NCBI RefSeq assembly: GCF_900601905.1
Contig: NZ_UWFA01000259.1
Span: 186,001 to 250,000 of the forward strand
Direction of reading: 5' to 3'
From: Pseudomonas viridiflava
Lineage (GTDB): Bacteria; Pseudomonadota; Gammaproteobacteria; Pseudomonadales; Pseudomonadaceae
DNA length: 64,000 bases
The notes beneath the pieces are model-generated. The model had not been told where the DNA came from. It saw nothing but the letters and a program-made list of their open reading frames with translations, and made no database searches. Below, in pieces: positions 51,132-60,553 of this stretch. Every line of letters begins with the position of its first letter. The first letter of the stretch is position 1. Position numbers and translations under genes: made by a program.

Positions 51132-53996
51132 TCACGCCTCTTGATAGCTCTCGATGGACGGGCAGGCGCAGATCAGGTTGCGGTCGCCGAATACGTTGTC
51201 GACGCGGCCAACCGGTGGCCAGTATTTGCCATCAATCAAGGATTCAACCGGATACACCGCTTGCTCGCGGGTGTAAGGATGGCTCCACTCGCCGACGATT
51301 TCCGCCGCCGTGTGCGGGGCGTTTTTCAGCGGGTTGTCTTCCTTGTCCAGCGAACCGTTTTCCACCGCACGGATTTCTTCGCGGATCTTGATCATGGCGT
51401 CGCAGAAGCGGTCCAGTTCTTCCTTGGATTCACTCTCGGTTGGCTCGATCATCAAAGTGCCCGCCACCGGGAACGACATGGTTGGGGCGTGGAAGCCGAA
51501 GTCGATCAGGCGCTTGGCCACGTCATCGACGCTGATGCCGCTGGTTTCTTTTAGCGGGCGCAGGTCGAGGATGCATTCGTGCGCCACCAGACCGCTGCTG
51601 CCGGTATAGAGCACCGGGTAGTGTTCTTCCAGGCGACGGGAAATGTAGTTGGCGTTGAGGATCGCCAGTTGCGAGGCGCGCTTGAGGCCTTCGCCGCCCA
51701 TCATGCGGATATACATCCAGGTGATCGGCAGGATGCTGGCGCTGCCAAATGGCGCTGCGCAGACCGCGCCTTCCTTGCGCTCCATCTTCGCGTGGCCCGG
51801 CAGGAACGGGGTCAGGTGCGATTTGACGCCAATCGGACCAACGCCCGGGCCGCCACCGCCGTGGGGGATGCAGAACGTTTTGTGCAGGTTCAGGTGCGAC
51901 ACGTCGCCGCCGAACTTGCCTGGCGCGCAGAGGCCGACCATGGCGTTCATGTTGGCACCATCGATGTAAACCTGGCCGCCGTTGTCATGCACGATGGCAC
52001 AGATTTCGCGGATGCCTTCTTCAAACACGCCGTGGGTAGACGGGTAAGTAATCATGATCGCCGCCAGGTGATCGCGGTGCTCGATGGCCTTGGCACGCAG
52101 GTCTTCGATGTCGACGTTGCCCCGCGCATCGCACGCGGTCACGACAACACGCATGCCCGCCATGTTGGCGGTGGCCGGGTTGGTTCCGTGTGCGGACGAC
52201 GGGATCAGGCAGATATCGCGGCGCTCGTCGCCACGGCTCTGGTGGTAGGCGCGAATCGCCAGCAAGCCAGCGTATTCGCCCTGGGAACCGGCGTTGGGCT
52301 GCAGGGAAATCGAGTCGTAACCGGTAGCGGCGCACAGCATCGCTTCCAGTTCGTCGGTCAGCTGCTGATAGCCAGCGCTCTGTTCTGCCGGAGCGAACGG
52401 GTGCAGGTTGCCGAATTCAGCCCAGGTCACCGGGATCATTTCGCTGGCGGCGTTGAGCTTCATGGTGCACGAGCCAAGCGGGATCATGGTGCGGTCCAGC
52501 GCCAGGTCCTTGTCGGCCAGCTTGCGCAGGTAGCGCATCAGCTCGGTTTCCGAGTGATAGCGGTTGAACACCGGGTGGCTGAGGATCGCCGATTGACGCA
52601 GCAGCGCTTGCGGCAGACGGGACTCGACGCTTTGTGCCAGCGCGGCGAAGTCAGGCAGGTTCTGGCCTTCACCGGCGAAGATCGCCCACAGGGTTTCGAC
52701 CGACGCCTGGGACGTGGTTTCGTCGAAGGACAGCCCCAGACGCTCGGCGTCGACTTCGCGCAGGTTGATCTGCTGGGCGCGAGCCTTGCTGTGCAGCGCT
52801 GCAGTGTCGGCACCGGTCTTCAGGGTCAGGCTGTCGAAGAAGAATTCCTGCTCGATGTTCAGGCCCAGTTGACCAAGGCCCTTGGCGAAGATCGCGGTCA
52901 GTTGATGCACCCGCTGGGCAATTTGCGTCAGGCCACGCGGGCCGTGGTAAACGGCGTACATGCTGGCGATGTTGGCCAGCAGCACCTGGGCGGTGCAGAT
53001 GTTACTGGTGGCTTTCTCACGGCGGATATGTTGCTCGCGGGTCTGCATGGCCAGGCGCAACGCCTGTTTGCCATGGCGATCTACCGAAACACCAACCAAT
53101 CGGCCCGGCATGTCGCGCTTGAAGGCATCTTTAGTCGAAAAGTAAGCCGCGTGCGGGCCACCGAAACCCAGTGGCACGCCGAAACGCTGGGCGCTGCCAA
53201 TGGCGACGTCCGCGCCGAATTCGCCCGGCGGAGTCAGCAAGGTCAGGGCCAGCAGATCAGCTGCGACGGCCACCAGCGCGTTGGCGGCGTGGAAACGCTC
53301 GACCAGCTCGCGGTAGTCGAACAGGTCGCCGTTGCTCGCAGGGTATTGCAGCAGGGCGCCGAAGAACGGGCTGACGTCGGTCAGCTGTGCTTCGTCCGCG
53401 ACCACGACAGTGATGCCCAGCGGCTCGGCGCGGGTGCGCAGCACGTCCAGGGTTTGCGGGTGGCAATGGCTGGAAGCGAAGAACTGGTGGCTGCTTTTGT
53501 TCTTGCTCAGGCGTTTGCAGAAGGTCATGGCTTCGGCAGCGGCGGTGGCTTCATCGAGCAGCGAGGCGTTGGCGATCGGCAGGCCGGTCAGGTCGCTGAT
53601 CAGGGTCTGGAAGTTGAGCAGCGACTCCAGGCGACCTTGGGAGATTTCCGGCTGGTAAGGCGTGTAAGCGGTGTACCAGGCCGGGTTTTCCAGCAGGTTG
53701 CGCAAGATCGGTGCTGGCGTGTGCGTGCCGTAGTAACCCTGGCCGATGTACGTTTTGAACAGCTGGTTCTTGCCCGCGATGGCTTTGATCGAGGCCAGTG
53801 CGTCAGCTTCGCTCAGGCCCGGTTCCATGCCCAAGACGCTGGTGCCCTTGATGCTTTCCGGGATGATGCTGGCGCTCAGTGCTTCCAGGGAATCAAAACC
53901 CAGCGTGTCGAGCATCGCCTGCTCGTCAGCGGCGCGGGGGCCGATGTGGCGGGCGATGAATTCGTTGGCGGTGCTCAGTTGGATACGGTCAGTCAT
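51132..53996 (-). CDS. gcvP: Glycine dehydrogenase (decarboxylating), P protein
   Basis: GcvP is the PLP-dependent enzyme that decarboxylates glycine and loads the aminomethyl group onto GcvH lipoate. The 954-residue protein has two homologous halves, the N-terminal [17 protein letters not shown], and the PLP-lysine segment [18 protein letters not shown] in the C-terminal half, followed by the Gly-rich phosphate loop. It starts 10 nt after gcvH. Confidence 0.97.
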   Translation of the reverse strand: MTDRIQLSTANEFIARHIGPRAADEQAMLDTLGFDSLEALSASIIPESIKGTSVLGMEPGLSEADALASIKAIAGKNQLFKTYIGQGYYGTHTPAPILRNLLENPAWYTAYTPYQPEISQGRLESLLNFQTLISDLTGLPIANASLLDEATAAAEAMTFCKRLSKNKSSHQFFASSHCHPQTLDVLRTRAEPLGITVVVADEAQLTDVSPFFGALLQYPASNGDLFDYRELVERFHAANALVAVAADLLALTLLTPPGEFGADVAIGSAQRFGVPLGFGGPHAAYFSTKDAFKRDMPGRLVGVSVDRHGKQALRLAMQTREQHIRREKATSNICTAQVLLANIASMYAVYHGPRGLTQIAQRVHQLTAIFAKGLGQLGLNIEQEFFFDSLTLKTGADTAALHSKARAQQINLREVDAERLGLSFDETTSQASVETLWAIFAGEGQNLPDFAALAQSVESRLPQALLRQSAILSHPVFNRYHSETELMRYLRKLADKDLALDRTMIPLGSCTMKLNAASEMIPVTWAEFGNLHPFAPAEQSAGYQQLTDELEAMLCAATGYDSISLQPNAGSQGEYAGLLAIRAYHQSRGDERRDICLIPSSAHGTNPATANMAGMRVVVTACDARGNVDIEDLRAKAIEHRDHLAAIMITYPSTHGVFEEGIREICAIVHDNGGQVYIDGANMNAMVGLCAPGKFGGDVSHLNLHKTFCIPHGGGGPGVGPIGVKSHLTPFLPGHAKMERKEGAVCAAPFGSASILPITWMYIRMMGGEGLKRASQLAILNANYISRRLEEHYPVLYTGSSGLVAHECILDLRPLKETSGISVDDVAKRLIDFGFHAPTMSFPVAGTLMIEPTESESKEELDRFCDAMIKIREEIRAVENGSLDKEDNPLKNAPHTAAEIVGEWSHPYTREQAVYPVESLIDGKYWPPVGRVDNVFGDRNLICACPSIESYQEA

Positions 53997-54006
53997 GGTC
54001 GGCTCC

Positions 54007-54390
54007 TCAGGCTTCGGCGTTGGCTTTGATCAGGCGGTCGTAGGCGTCCTGATCCAGCAGGCCATCAATAGCGCTGGCATCTTGGGGAATGAAGCGAAAG
54101 AACCAGCCAGCGCCCAGGGCGTCTTCATTGACCAGTTCAGGGGTAGCGTCGAGGGCCTGGTTGACTTCAACCACTTCGCCATCGAGGGGCATGTTGATGC
54201 TGCTGGCGGCTTTCACCGATTCAACCACCGAGGCTTCGGCGTGCTGAGCGTAGGTCTGCAGCTCAGGCAGTTGCACGTACACCACATCACCCAGGGACTC
54301 TTGCGCGTAAGGCGTGATGCCCACGGTGACACTGCCATCGGCTTCGGCACGCAGCCATTCGTGATCGACAGTGAATCGCAACTCGCTCAT
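54007..54390 (-). CDS. gcvH: Glycine cleavage H protein
   Basis: GcvH is the lipoylated shuttle of the glycine cleavage system. The 127-residue protein has [32 protein letters not shown] and the lipoylation site ESVKAASSI with Lys60. I chose the ATG at 54390 (MSELRFTV); 19 upstream codons are open. It is the first gene of gcvH-gcvP-gcvT. Its upstream region carries a -24/-12 promoter and three palindromes of the GcsR type, so it should be induced by glycine through sigma-54. Confidence 0.96.
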   Translation of the reverse strand: MSELRFTVDHEWLRAEADGSVTVGITPYAQESLGDVVYVQLPELQTYAQHAEASVVESVKAASSINMPLDGEVVEVNQALDATPELVNEDALGAGWFFRFIPQDASAIDGLLDQDAYDRLIKANAEA

Positions 54391-54449
54391 AAAAACTCCT
54401 AAGGTGACGTACCGCTCGCGACAGGCGCAGGCATTGATGACAATCACTT

Positions 54450-54466
54450 AGCAAATAGGCGGCCAA
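54450..54466 (-). promoter_or_regulatory. Candidate sigma-54 promoter of gcvHPT
   Basis: The minus strand reads TTGGCCGCCTATTTGCT: GG-N10-GC with TTGGC at -24 and TTGCT at -12. The predicted start near 54439 gives a leader of about 49 nt. Confidence 0.7.
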
Positions 54467-54529
54467 TAATTTATTTTTCATATAAATCAATAGCTTGCGA
54501 ATTATTACCCATATGCGTCTCTGCTGCGT

Positions 54530-54547
54530 TGTAGCGAAATCGATACA
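54530..54547. promoter_or_regulatory. GcsR-type site 1
   Basis: TGTAGCG-AAAT-CGATACA fits the TGTAACG-N4-CGTTCCG pattern I recall for the TyrR-like activator GcsR of P. aeruginosa. It lies about 100 bp upstream of the predicted start. Confidence 0.55.
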
Positions 54548-54610
54548 GCTGGTCAGGCGTTATAAATTCATCTGCGATCAAAGCCTTGGCGGTTATGGGC
54601 CTAGGAAGTT

Positions 54611-54628
54611 TGTAGTGAAATCGTTACG
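54611..54628. promoter_or_regulatory. GcsR-type site 2
   Basis: TGTAGTG-AAAT-CGTTACG. Best match of the three to the remembered GcsR motif. Confidence 0.6.
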
Positions 54629-54629
54629 G

Positions 54630-54647
54630 TGTAGTGATATCGCTACG
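54630..54647. promoter_or_regulatory. GcsR-type site 3
   Basis: TGTAGTG-ATAT-CGCTACG, one base after site 2. The core GTAGTGATATCGCTAC is a near-perfect palindrome. Confidence 0.6.
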
Positions 54648-54662
54648 GTTCTCATGGGCACC

Positions 54663-54752
54663 TGTAGGAGTCGAGCTTGCTCGCGAAGAAGGATGACGCA
54701 GTAAGCCTGACAGACCGCGTCGCCAGATTCGCGGGCAAGCCTCGCTCCAACG
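54663..54752. repeat. REP doublet between gcvH region and metR
   Basis: TGTAGGAGTCGAGCTTGCTCGCGAAG is mirrored by ATTCGCGGGCAAGCCTCGCTCCAACG. The two arms belong to slightly different subtypes. Confidence 0.8.
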
Positions 54753-54766
54753 GATTCACCTGCGCT

Positions 54767-55684
54767 TTAGCGCACCGCACTCACCCCATCCAGCGTCGAG
54801 AACGAGGTGTCCTTGGCGGTCAGCAGAAAGTCGCGCATGTAAGGGGCGTCGAGCATGTCGGTGCGAACTCCGGCATAGAGTGTAGCGAACAATCCTTTTT
54901 CGCCCAGGCGCTTGCCCTTCACGTAGCCGCGCGCGCTGTATTCGTGCAGCGCCCAGTGCGGCATGCCGCACACGCCGCGGCCGCTGGCGACCAATTGCAT
55001 CATCATTACCGTCAGTTCCGAGGTGCGCACCTGCGCCGGTTCGATGTCAGCCGGCTCCAGAAAGCGGGTGAAGATATCCAGCCGGTCTCGCTCCACCGGG
55101 TAAGTGATCAGGGTTTCCTTGAGCAGATCCTCGGGAACGATATACGGCTTGCTGGCCAGAGGGTGCTGATTGGCCACCGCCAGCATCGCTTCGTAGGTAA
55201 ACAGCGGCACGTAGGTAATGCCGACCAGTTCCAGCGGGTCGGAAGTCACCACCAGATCCAGATCGCCACGGGCCAGTGCGGGCAGGGGCGCGAAGGCGAA
55301 GCCCGAGGCCAGGTCCAGCTCGACTTCCGGCCAGGCATCACGAAACTGGTCGATGGTCGGCATCAACCACTGGAAGCAACTGTGGCATTCGATCGCCATA
55401 TGCAGGCGTCCGGCAGTGCCGCCTGCCAGACGGGCGATATCGCGTTCGGCACCCCGCAGCTGCGGTAACACCGCATCGGCCAGCTGCAGCAGACGCAACC
55501 CGGCACTGGTAAAGCGCACCGGCTTGGTTTTACGCACGAACAACTGCATGCCCATGCGTTCTTCCAGCTCCTTGAACTGGTGCGACAGTGCCGATTGGGT
55601 CAGGTGCAGGCGTTCGGCTGCTTCCACCAGGCTATCGGCTTCACGCAGGGCATGCAGGGTTTTCAGGTGACGTATCTCAAGCAT
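54767..55684 (-). CDS. metR: LysR-type regulator MetR
   Basis: MetR activates metE and other methionine genes with homocysteine as co-effector. The 305-residue protein has the LysR winged HTH (MLEIRHLKTLHALREADSLVEAAERLHLTQSALSHQFKELEERMG) and an effector domain starting near residue 90 (GRLHMAIECHSCFQWLMP). I chose the ATG at 55684. It is divergent from metE across 121 bp, the classic metR-metE arrangement. Confidence 0.95.
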   Translation of the reverse strand: MLEIRHLKTLHALREADSLVEAAERLHLTQSALSHQFKELEERMGMQLFVRKTKPVRFTSAGLRLLQLADAVLPQLRGAERDIARLAGGTAGRLHMAIECHSCFQWLMPTIDQFRDAWPEVELDLASGFAFAPLPALARGDLDLVVTSDPLELVGITYVPLFTYEAMLAVANQHPLASKPYIVPEDLLKETLITYPVERDRLDIFTRFLEPADIEPAQVRTSELTVMMMQLVASGRGVCGMPHWALHEYSARGYVKGKRLGEKGLFATLYAGVRTDMLDAPYMRDFLLTAKDTSFSTLDGVSAVR

Positions 55685-55742
55685 CGTGTGTCGCCGACTT
55701 CTCAGCGCTCCATGAAAAAATTTTGTGATCAACGCGAAAACA

Positions 55743-55757
55743 ATGAGTTTGTCTCAT
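55743..55757. promoter_or_regulatory. Candidate MetR operator
   Basis: ATGAGTTTGTCTCAT is a perfect 5-bp inverted repeat with T-N11-A geometry, close to the MetR consensus TGAA-N5-TTCA. It lies in the metR-metE divergent spacer, 49 bp before metE. Confidence 0.5.
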
Positions 55758-55805
55758 GTTGTCCTGACTGTCGACAATAGCGCCATCTTTTACAGGGGAC
55801 GCATC

Positions 55806-58115
55806 ATGGCCTTGGCCCACACTCTTGGTTTCCCGCGCATCGGCGCGGATCGCGAATTGAAAAAAGCACTGGAAGCCTGCTGGCAGGGCGATCTGGATCA
55901 GGACGGTTTGCGCGATGTCGGGCGCCAGCTGCGCGCCACTCATTGGCAAGTGCAAAAAGAGGCAGGCATCGATCTGCTGCCGGTGGGCGATTTTGCCTGG
56001 TACGACCAGGTGCTGAGCCATTCGCTGATGTTCGGTGCCGTTCCTGAGCGTTTTGCCAGAACCCGCGACGCCCGTGGCTTGCCGACGCTGGACACCTTGT
56101 TCGCCATGGCTCGCGGCGCAGAGAGCTGCTGCGGTGGTGCACAGGGCAGCGAGCAATACGCTCAGGAACTGACCAAGTGGTTCGATACTAACTACCACTA
56201 TCTGGTCCCGGAATTCACTGAGGATCAACGCTTCCAGCTGAGTTGGGAGCAGTTGTTCGAAGAAGTGGATGAGGCCCGCGCACTCGGCCATAAGGTCAAA
56301 CCGGTGTTGATCGGCCCGCTGACGTATTTGTGGCTGGGCAAGGCCAAGGGCGACAGCTTCGACAAACTGGATTTGCTGGAGCGCTTGCTGCCGCTGTATG
56401 GCGAAATCCTCGGCCGTCTGGCCGGGCAGGGCGTGGAATGGGTGCAGATCGATGAACCGATTCTGAGCCTGGACCTGCCTCAGGACTGGAAAAACGCTTT
56501 CGAGCGCACCTACCACAGCCTGCAATATTCGCCGCTGAAAAAACTGGTAGCGACTTACTTCTCCGGGCTGGAAGACAACCTCGGCCTGGCGGTTTCCCTG
56601 CCAGTGGACGGCCTGCACATCGACTTGGTGCGCGCCCCGGATCAACTGGCAGCGGTGCTGGATCGTCTGCCGACCTACAAAGTGCTGTCGCTGGGTGTGG
56701 TCAACGGGCGCAATGTCTGGCGTTGTGATCTGGAGCAGGCATTGGGGTTATTGCGTGAAGCCCAGCAACGTTTTGGCGACAACCTGTGGGTGGCCGGTTC
56801 CTGTTCACTGCTGCACAGCCCGGTTGATCTGGGGCGTGAAGACCGACTGGATAGCGAGTTGAAAACCTGGCTGGCCTTTGCGGTGCAGAAGTGTGCGGAA
56901 ATATCGTTGCTCAGCACGGCGCTCAACCAGCCTGATGATGCGCGGGTGCACAGTGCATTGACTGCCAGCCGCGCCGTGCAGCTGCGTCGCCAGCAATCGA
57001 CGCGCATTCATAAACCTGAGGTCCAGGCGCGCCTGGCGGCTATTACCAGTCAGGACAGCCAGCGCCAGTCGGCGTTTGCCCAGCGCATCGAACAGCAGCG
57101 GTTGCGCCTGAATCTTCCGGCGTTTCCCACTACCACTATTGGATCTTTCCCACAGACTGCGTCGATTCGTTTGGCGCGTCAGTCCTTCAAGCAAGGCAAA
57201 TTGTCGGCCAACGATTATCACGACGCCATGCGCCATGAAATCCGCCATGCGGTGCAGGTTCAGGAACATTTGGGGCTGGACGTGCTGGTGCATGGTGAAG
57301 CCGAACGCAATGACATGGTCGAGTATTTCGCCGAACAGCTCGATGGCTATGCGTTTACCCGCTTCGGCTGGGTGCAGAGCTATGGTTCGCGCTGTGTCAA
57401 ACCGGCCATCATCGTCGGCGATCTGAGCCGCCCGCAGGCGATGACGGTGGACTGGATCCGCTACGCCCAGAGCCTGACCGACAAGCTGATGAAGGGCATG
57501 CTGACCGGCCCGGTGACCATGCTGATGTGGTCCTTCCCTCGTGAAGATATCTCTCGCAAGGCGCAGGCGCAGCAACTGGCGCTGGCGATTCGCGATGAAG
57601 TGGTGGATCTGGAGCGCGCCGGAATCAGGATCGTGCAAATCGATGAAGCGGCGTTCCGCGAAGGCTTGCCCCTGCGTCGAGCGCAGCGGCAGGACTATCT
57701 GGACTGGGCGGTGCAAGCCTTTCGCCTGTGCGCCTCGGGTGTGCGCGACGAAACCCAGATTCATACGCACATGTGTTACAGCGAATTCAACGACGTGATC
57801 GAGTCCATCGCTGCCATGGATGCTGATGTGATCACCATCGAAACCTCGCGTTCGGACATGGAATTGCTGGAAGCTTTCAAGGCGTTCGATTATCCGAACG
57901 ACATTGGTCCTGGGGTGTACGACATCCATTCGCCAAGAGTGCCAGCGACCCAGGAGATGGTCCGCCTGATGACCAGGGCGGTGCAGCACATTCCTGCAGA
58001 GCGCCTGTGGGTCAACCCCGACTGCGGCCTCAAAACCCGCGCCTGGCCGGAAGCCGAAGCGGCGTTGGTGAATATGGTGGCGGCGGCTCGGACCCTGCGT
58101 AGCCAGTTGGCCTGA
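55806..58115 (+). CDS. metE: Cobalamin-independent methionine synthase MetE
   Basis: MetE transfers a methyl group from 5-methyl-THF-polyglutamate to homocysteine without B12. The 769-residue protein has two barrel domains, the N-terminal [17 protein letters not shown], and the zinc ligands in the C-terminal half: HMCYSEFND (His, Cys), a Glu, and NPDCGLKTR (Cys). I chose the ATG at 55806 ([13 protein letters not shown]); 27 codons upstream are open but cover the regulatory spacer. Confidence 0.97.
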   Translation: MALAHTLGFPRIGADRELKKALEACWQGDLDQDGLRDVGRQLRATHWQVQKEAGIDLLPVGDFAWYDQVLSHSLMFGAVPERFARTRDARGLPTLDTLFAMARGAESCCGGAQGSEQYAQELTKWFDTNYHYLVPEFTEDQRFQLSWEQLFEEVDEARALGHKVKPVLIGPLTYLWLGKAKGDSFDKLDLLERLLPLYGEILGRLAGQGVEWVQIDEPILSLDLPQDWKNAFERTYHSLQYSPLKKLVATYFSGLEDNLGLAVSLPVDGLHIDLVRAPDQLAAVLDRLPTYKVLSLGVVNGRNVWRCDLEQALGLLREAQQRFGDNLWVAGSCSLLHSPVDLGREDRLDSELKTWLAFAVQKCAEISLLSTALNQPDDARVHSALTASRAVQLRRQQSTRIHKPEVQARLAAITSQDSQRQSAFAQRIEQQRLRLNLPAFPTTTIGSFPQTASIRLARQSFKQGKLSANDYHDAMRHEIRHAVQVQEHLGLDVLVHGEAERNDMVEYFAEQLDGYAFTRFGWVQSYGSRCVKPAIIVGDLSRPQAMTVDWIRYAQSLTDKLMKGMLTGPVTMLMWSFPREDISRKAQAQQLALAIRDEVVDLERAGIRIVQIDEAAFREGLPLRRAQRQDYLDWAVQAFRLCASGVRDETQIHTHMCYSEFNDVIESIAAMDADVITIETSRSDMELLEAFKAFDYPNDIGPGVYDIHSPRVPATQEMVRLMTRAVQHIPAERLWVNPDCGLKTRAWPEAEAALVNMVAAARTLRSQLA

Positions 58116-58127
58116 AAAATGATGACC

Positions 58128-58218
58128 TGTGGGAGCGGCGCTTGCCGCGATGAGGACACTGCCGATATCAGGTCTATCGCGTCCAGCCTTATCGCGGGCA
58201 AGCCTCGCTCCCACAGGG
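58128..58218. repeat. REP doublet
   Basis: CTGTGGGAGCGGCGCTTGCCGCGATGAGG is mirrored by CTTATCGCGGGCAAGCCTCGCTCCCACAG, just after metE. Confidence 0.8.
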
Positions 58219-58345
58219 ATCGCGATGGTCTTGGAAATGACCACTCAGCCCCCTTCATCAAACTGTCACGCAACTGTGGCAGCGCGCCGGGCAAAACTTC
58301 ATCACACTCGCTGCCTACTGGGGATTTGTTTGTTGGTGTTTTTCC

Positions 58346-59338
58346 ATGCGCGTTTTTCTTTTTCTGGCCGCTCTTTTGTGCGGCCTGCCGTCGTTTGCGG
58401 CTTCTCGATGTGACGTCAATGTGCCGGTGCAGATGGCTCAGCTTCACGAAGTGCGCCTTGCGTATCAAAGCATCGGTGATGAAAGCGACCCGGCCTTGCT
58501 GTTGGTCATGGGCTTGGGTGGGCAACTGATCCACTGGCCGGACGAAGTGGTGGCTGCGCTCTGTCAGCAAGGCTACCGGGTCATTCGCTACGACAATCGC
58601 GACGTCGGTCTGTCTACCTGGAACAGCCCACCCGCCAACGCCAACCTCACGTATGAAGTGCTGCGCTACAAGCTCGGCCTGGGCGTGTCGGCACCTTATT
58701 CATTGACCGACATGGCCGACGATGCCCTGGCCCTGATGGACGCCTTGCACGTTCAGCAATTTCACGTGCTCGGGGCCAGTATGGGCGGGATGATTGCCCA
58801 GCACCTGGCAGACATCGCCCCCAAGCGCATCGAAAGCCTGACCTTGATCATGACCAGCTCTGGCGCCCAGGGTTTGCCGATGCCCAACCCGGCCTTGATG
58901 CAGTTGCTGGCCGAGCGCGGCGCGCCGAACCGGGAAGCGGCACTTGAACAGCAGGCTGATCTGCTCGCAGCACTGGGCAGCCCAACCATAAAGGACGATC
59001 GCGCCTCGTTGTTGCAGCAGGCCGCGGACTCCTACGACCGCGCGTTCAACCCTGAAGGCGTAAAGCGTCAAATCCTCGCGATCCTGGCCGAGCCGAGCCG
59101 GGTAGAACTGCTCAATCGCCTGCGTCTGCCGGTGTTGGTGGTGCACGGCACGGCGGATCCATTGCTGCCGGTGATGCATGGCGTGCATGTGGCGGCGCAT
59201 ATTCAGGGCAGCCAGCTGCGTTTGATCCCGGGACTGGCGCATCGTTTTCAGGAAGCTTTCAAGGCGCCACTGCTGGGCGCGGTGCTGCCGTACCTGAAAG
59301 CCCAGCATGAAGATGGCCGACATATGGCGCAGCTTTGA
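58346..59338 (+). CDS. Secreted alpha/beta hydrolase
   Basis: This 330-residue protein has a signal peptide (MRVFLFLAALLCGLPSFA) and an alpha/beta-hydrolase fold: LLLVMGLGGQLIHWP (oxyanion region), the nucleophile elbow GASMGG, VVHGTADPLLP (Asp) and GLAHRF (His). It should work in the periplasm or outside the cell on an ester or related substrate that I cannot specify. It stands alone between metE and the DsbA-like gene. Confidence 0.87.
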   Translation: MRVFLFLAALLCGLPSFAASRCDVNVPVQMAQLHEVRLAYQSIGDESDPALLLVMGLGGQLIHWPDEVVAALCQQGYRVIRYDNRDVGLSTWNSPPANANLTYEVLRYKLGLGVSAPYSLTDMADDALALMDALHVQQFHVLGASMGGMIAQHLADIAPKRIESLTLIMTSSGAQGLPMPNPALMQLLAERGAPNREAALEQQADLLAALGSPTIKDDRASLLQQAADSYDRAFNPEGVKRQILAILAEPSRVELLNRLRLPVLVVHGTADPLLPVMHGVHVAAHIQGSQLRLIPGLAHRFQEAFKAPLLGAVLPYLKAQHEDGRHMAQL

Positions 59339-59394
59339 ACTGGGTGACGGGTTAAGCGTATGGTGGTGGCTTTCTTTACTTGAGTGAGCCTGCC

Positions 59395-60039
59395 ATGAGC
59401 ACACCCCTGAAAATCGATTTCGTCTCCGATGTCTCCTGCCCCTGGTGCGTTGTTGGGCTGCGTGCCCTGAACGAGGCGCTGGCCGAGCTGGGCGATGAAG
59501 TCCGTGCGCACATTCACTTCCAGCCCTTCGAGCTGAACCCGAACATGCCCGCTGAAGGCCAGGACCTGCACGAGCACATTGTCGAAAAGTATGGTTCGAC
59601 CCCGGAACAGTTCCAGGCCAATCGCGAGAATATCCGCCAGCGTGGCGCTGAACTGGGCTTCGCCTTTTCCCAGGGCGATCGCCGTATTCACAACACTTTC
59701 GATGCCCATCGGTTGTTGCATTGGGCGGAACTGGAAGGCAAGCAGCAGGCGCTCAAAGAAGCCTTGTTCGCAGCTTATTTCACCGACCTGGCAGATCCGT
59801 CCAGCCACCGTGTTTTGGCGGATGTGGCGCAGAAAGTCGGCCTTGACCGGATGCGCGCAGAAGCGATTCTGGGCAGCGATGAATTCGCCGCAGAGGTGCG
59901 TGAGCAAGAGCAGCTTTGGGTATCCCGTGGCGTCAGCTCTGTGCCCACTATCGTTTTCAACGACCAATACGCCGTGTCCGGCGGGCAGCCAGTTGAGGTG
60001 TTTGTGGGGGCGATTCGGCAGATATTGGCTGAGAAGTAA
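59395..60039 (+). CDS. DsbA family oxidoreductase (FrnE-like)
   Basis: This 214-residue thioredoxin-fold protein has the redox motif CPWC in DFVSDVSCPWCVVGL and a helical insertion, then the cis-Pro strand GVSSVPTIVFN. No signal peptide is visible, so it is cytoplasmic like FrnE (2-hydroxychromene isomerase/DsbA family). I chose the ATG at 59395; an in-frame TTG lies 15 bases earlier. FrnE relatives aid redox stress tolerance; its role here is inferred. Confidence 0.88.
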   Translation: MSTPLKIDFVSDVSCPWCVVGLRALNEALAELGDEVRAHIHFQPFELNPNMPAEGQDLHEHIVEKYGSTPEQFQANRENIRQRGAELGFAFSQGDRRIHNTFDAHRLLHWAELEGKQQALKEALFAAYFTDLADPSSHRVLADVAQKVGLDRMRAEAILGSDEFAAEVREQEQLWVSRGVSSVPTIVFNDQYAVSGGQPVEVFVGAIRQILAEK

Positions 60040-60085
60040 ACGCAGGTTTTGGGTGTACCCCCTGTGGGAGATTATTCGTCAGATC

Positions 60086-60424
60086 TCACCCGTGGAATCT
60101 GACCCACAGCGTCACCAGCAACGTCGCTGCCACCAGCCAGGCGAGGGCGGCCAGGGCCAGGGAGACTTCCAGCCGCCAGCGGTCCACCAGCAGATACAGC
60201 GCTGCCAGATAAACGAAGTACGGAATGATCGACCACATGCCAAACAGGATGGTGGTTTTCAGGTCATCCAGCGAACGGCCTTTGCCGACGATGTAATGCG
60301 CAATCAGCGCGAAGGTCGGAAACAGCGGCACCAGGCCTGCGATGTAATAGTTTTTGGTCTTGGCCAGCGCGGCAAGGATGACCACTACGGCGGCGCCTAT
60401 CAGCGCTTTGAACACCAGGTCCAA
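60086..60424 (-). CDS. GlpM family membrane protein
   Basis: This 112-residue protein has four hydrophobic segments and the GlpM pattern KNYYIAGLVPLFPTFALIAHYIVG and LKTTILFGMWSIIPYFVYLAALYLLVD. In P. aeruginosa GlpM was linked to alginate production and glycerol metabolism genes, but its biochemical role is unknown. Here it is not beside glp genes. Confidence 0.85.
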   Translation of the reverse strand: MDLVFKALIGAAVVVILAALAKTKNYYIAGLVPLFPTFALIAHYIVGKGRSLDDLKTTILFGMWSIIPYFVYLAALYLLVDRWRLEVSLALAALAWLVAATLLVTLWVRFHG

Positions 60425-60454
60425 AATATTCTCTACCTAAAGTTGAAATGCATT

Positions 60455-60546
60455 CCTGTAGGAGCTCACGAGCAGCGCGAGGCAGCGGTAGCGGGCTGTT
60501 TGACAAACCGCCATCGCGGCCTCGCGGTGCTCGTGCGCTCCTACAG
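60455..60546. repeat. REP-like doublet between glpM-type gene and dctD
   Basis: CTGTAGGAGCTCACGAGCAGCGCGAGGC is mirrored by GCCTCGCGGTGCTCGTGCGCTCCTACAG. Confidence 0.8.
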
Positions 60547-60553
60547 ATAGGGT

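Larger units (their letters stand above)
54391..54766. other. gcvH regulatory region
   Basis: These 376 bp contain the sigma-54 promoter (54450-54466), three 18-bp activator-like sites (54530-54547, 54611-54628, 54630-54647) and a REP pair next to metR. I found no glycine riboswitch-like structure in the short leader of about 50 nt. Confidence 0.6.

Noticed and set aside
51579..54029. An 816-codon open frame on the plus strand opposite gcvP.
   Set aside because: It is antisense to a full, motif-complete gcvP, has no recognisable domain, and is typical of high-GC shadow frames.
54391..54449. Glycine riboswitch before gcvH.
   Set aside because: The predicted leader of about 50 nt is too short for the tandem aptamers and no conserved core was visible; sigma-54/GcsR-type control explains the region better.
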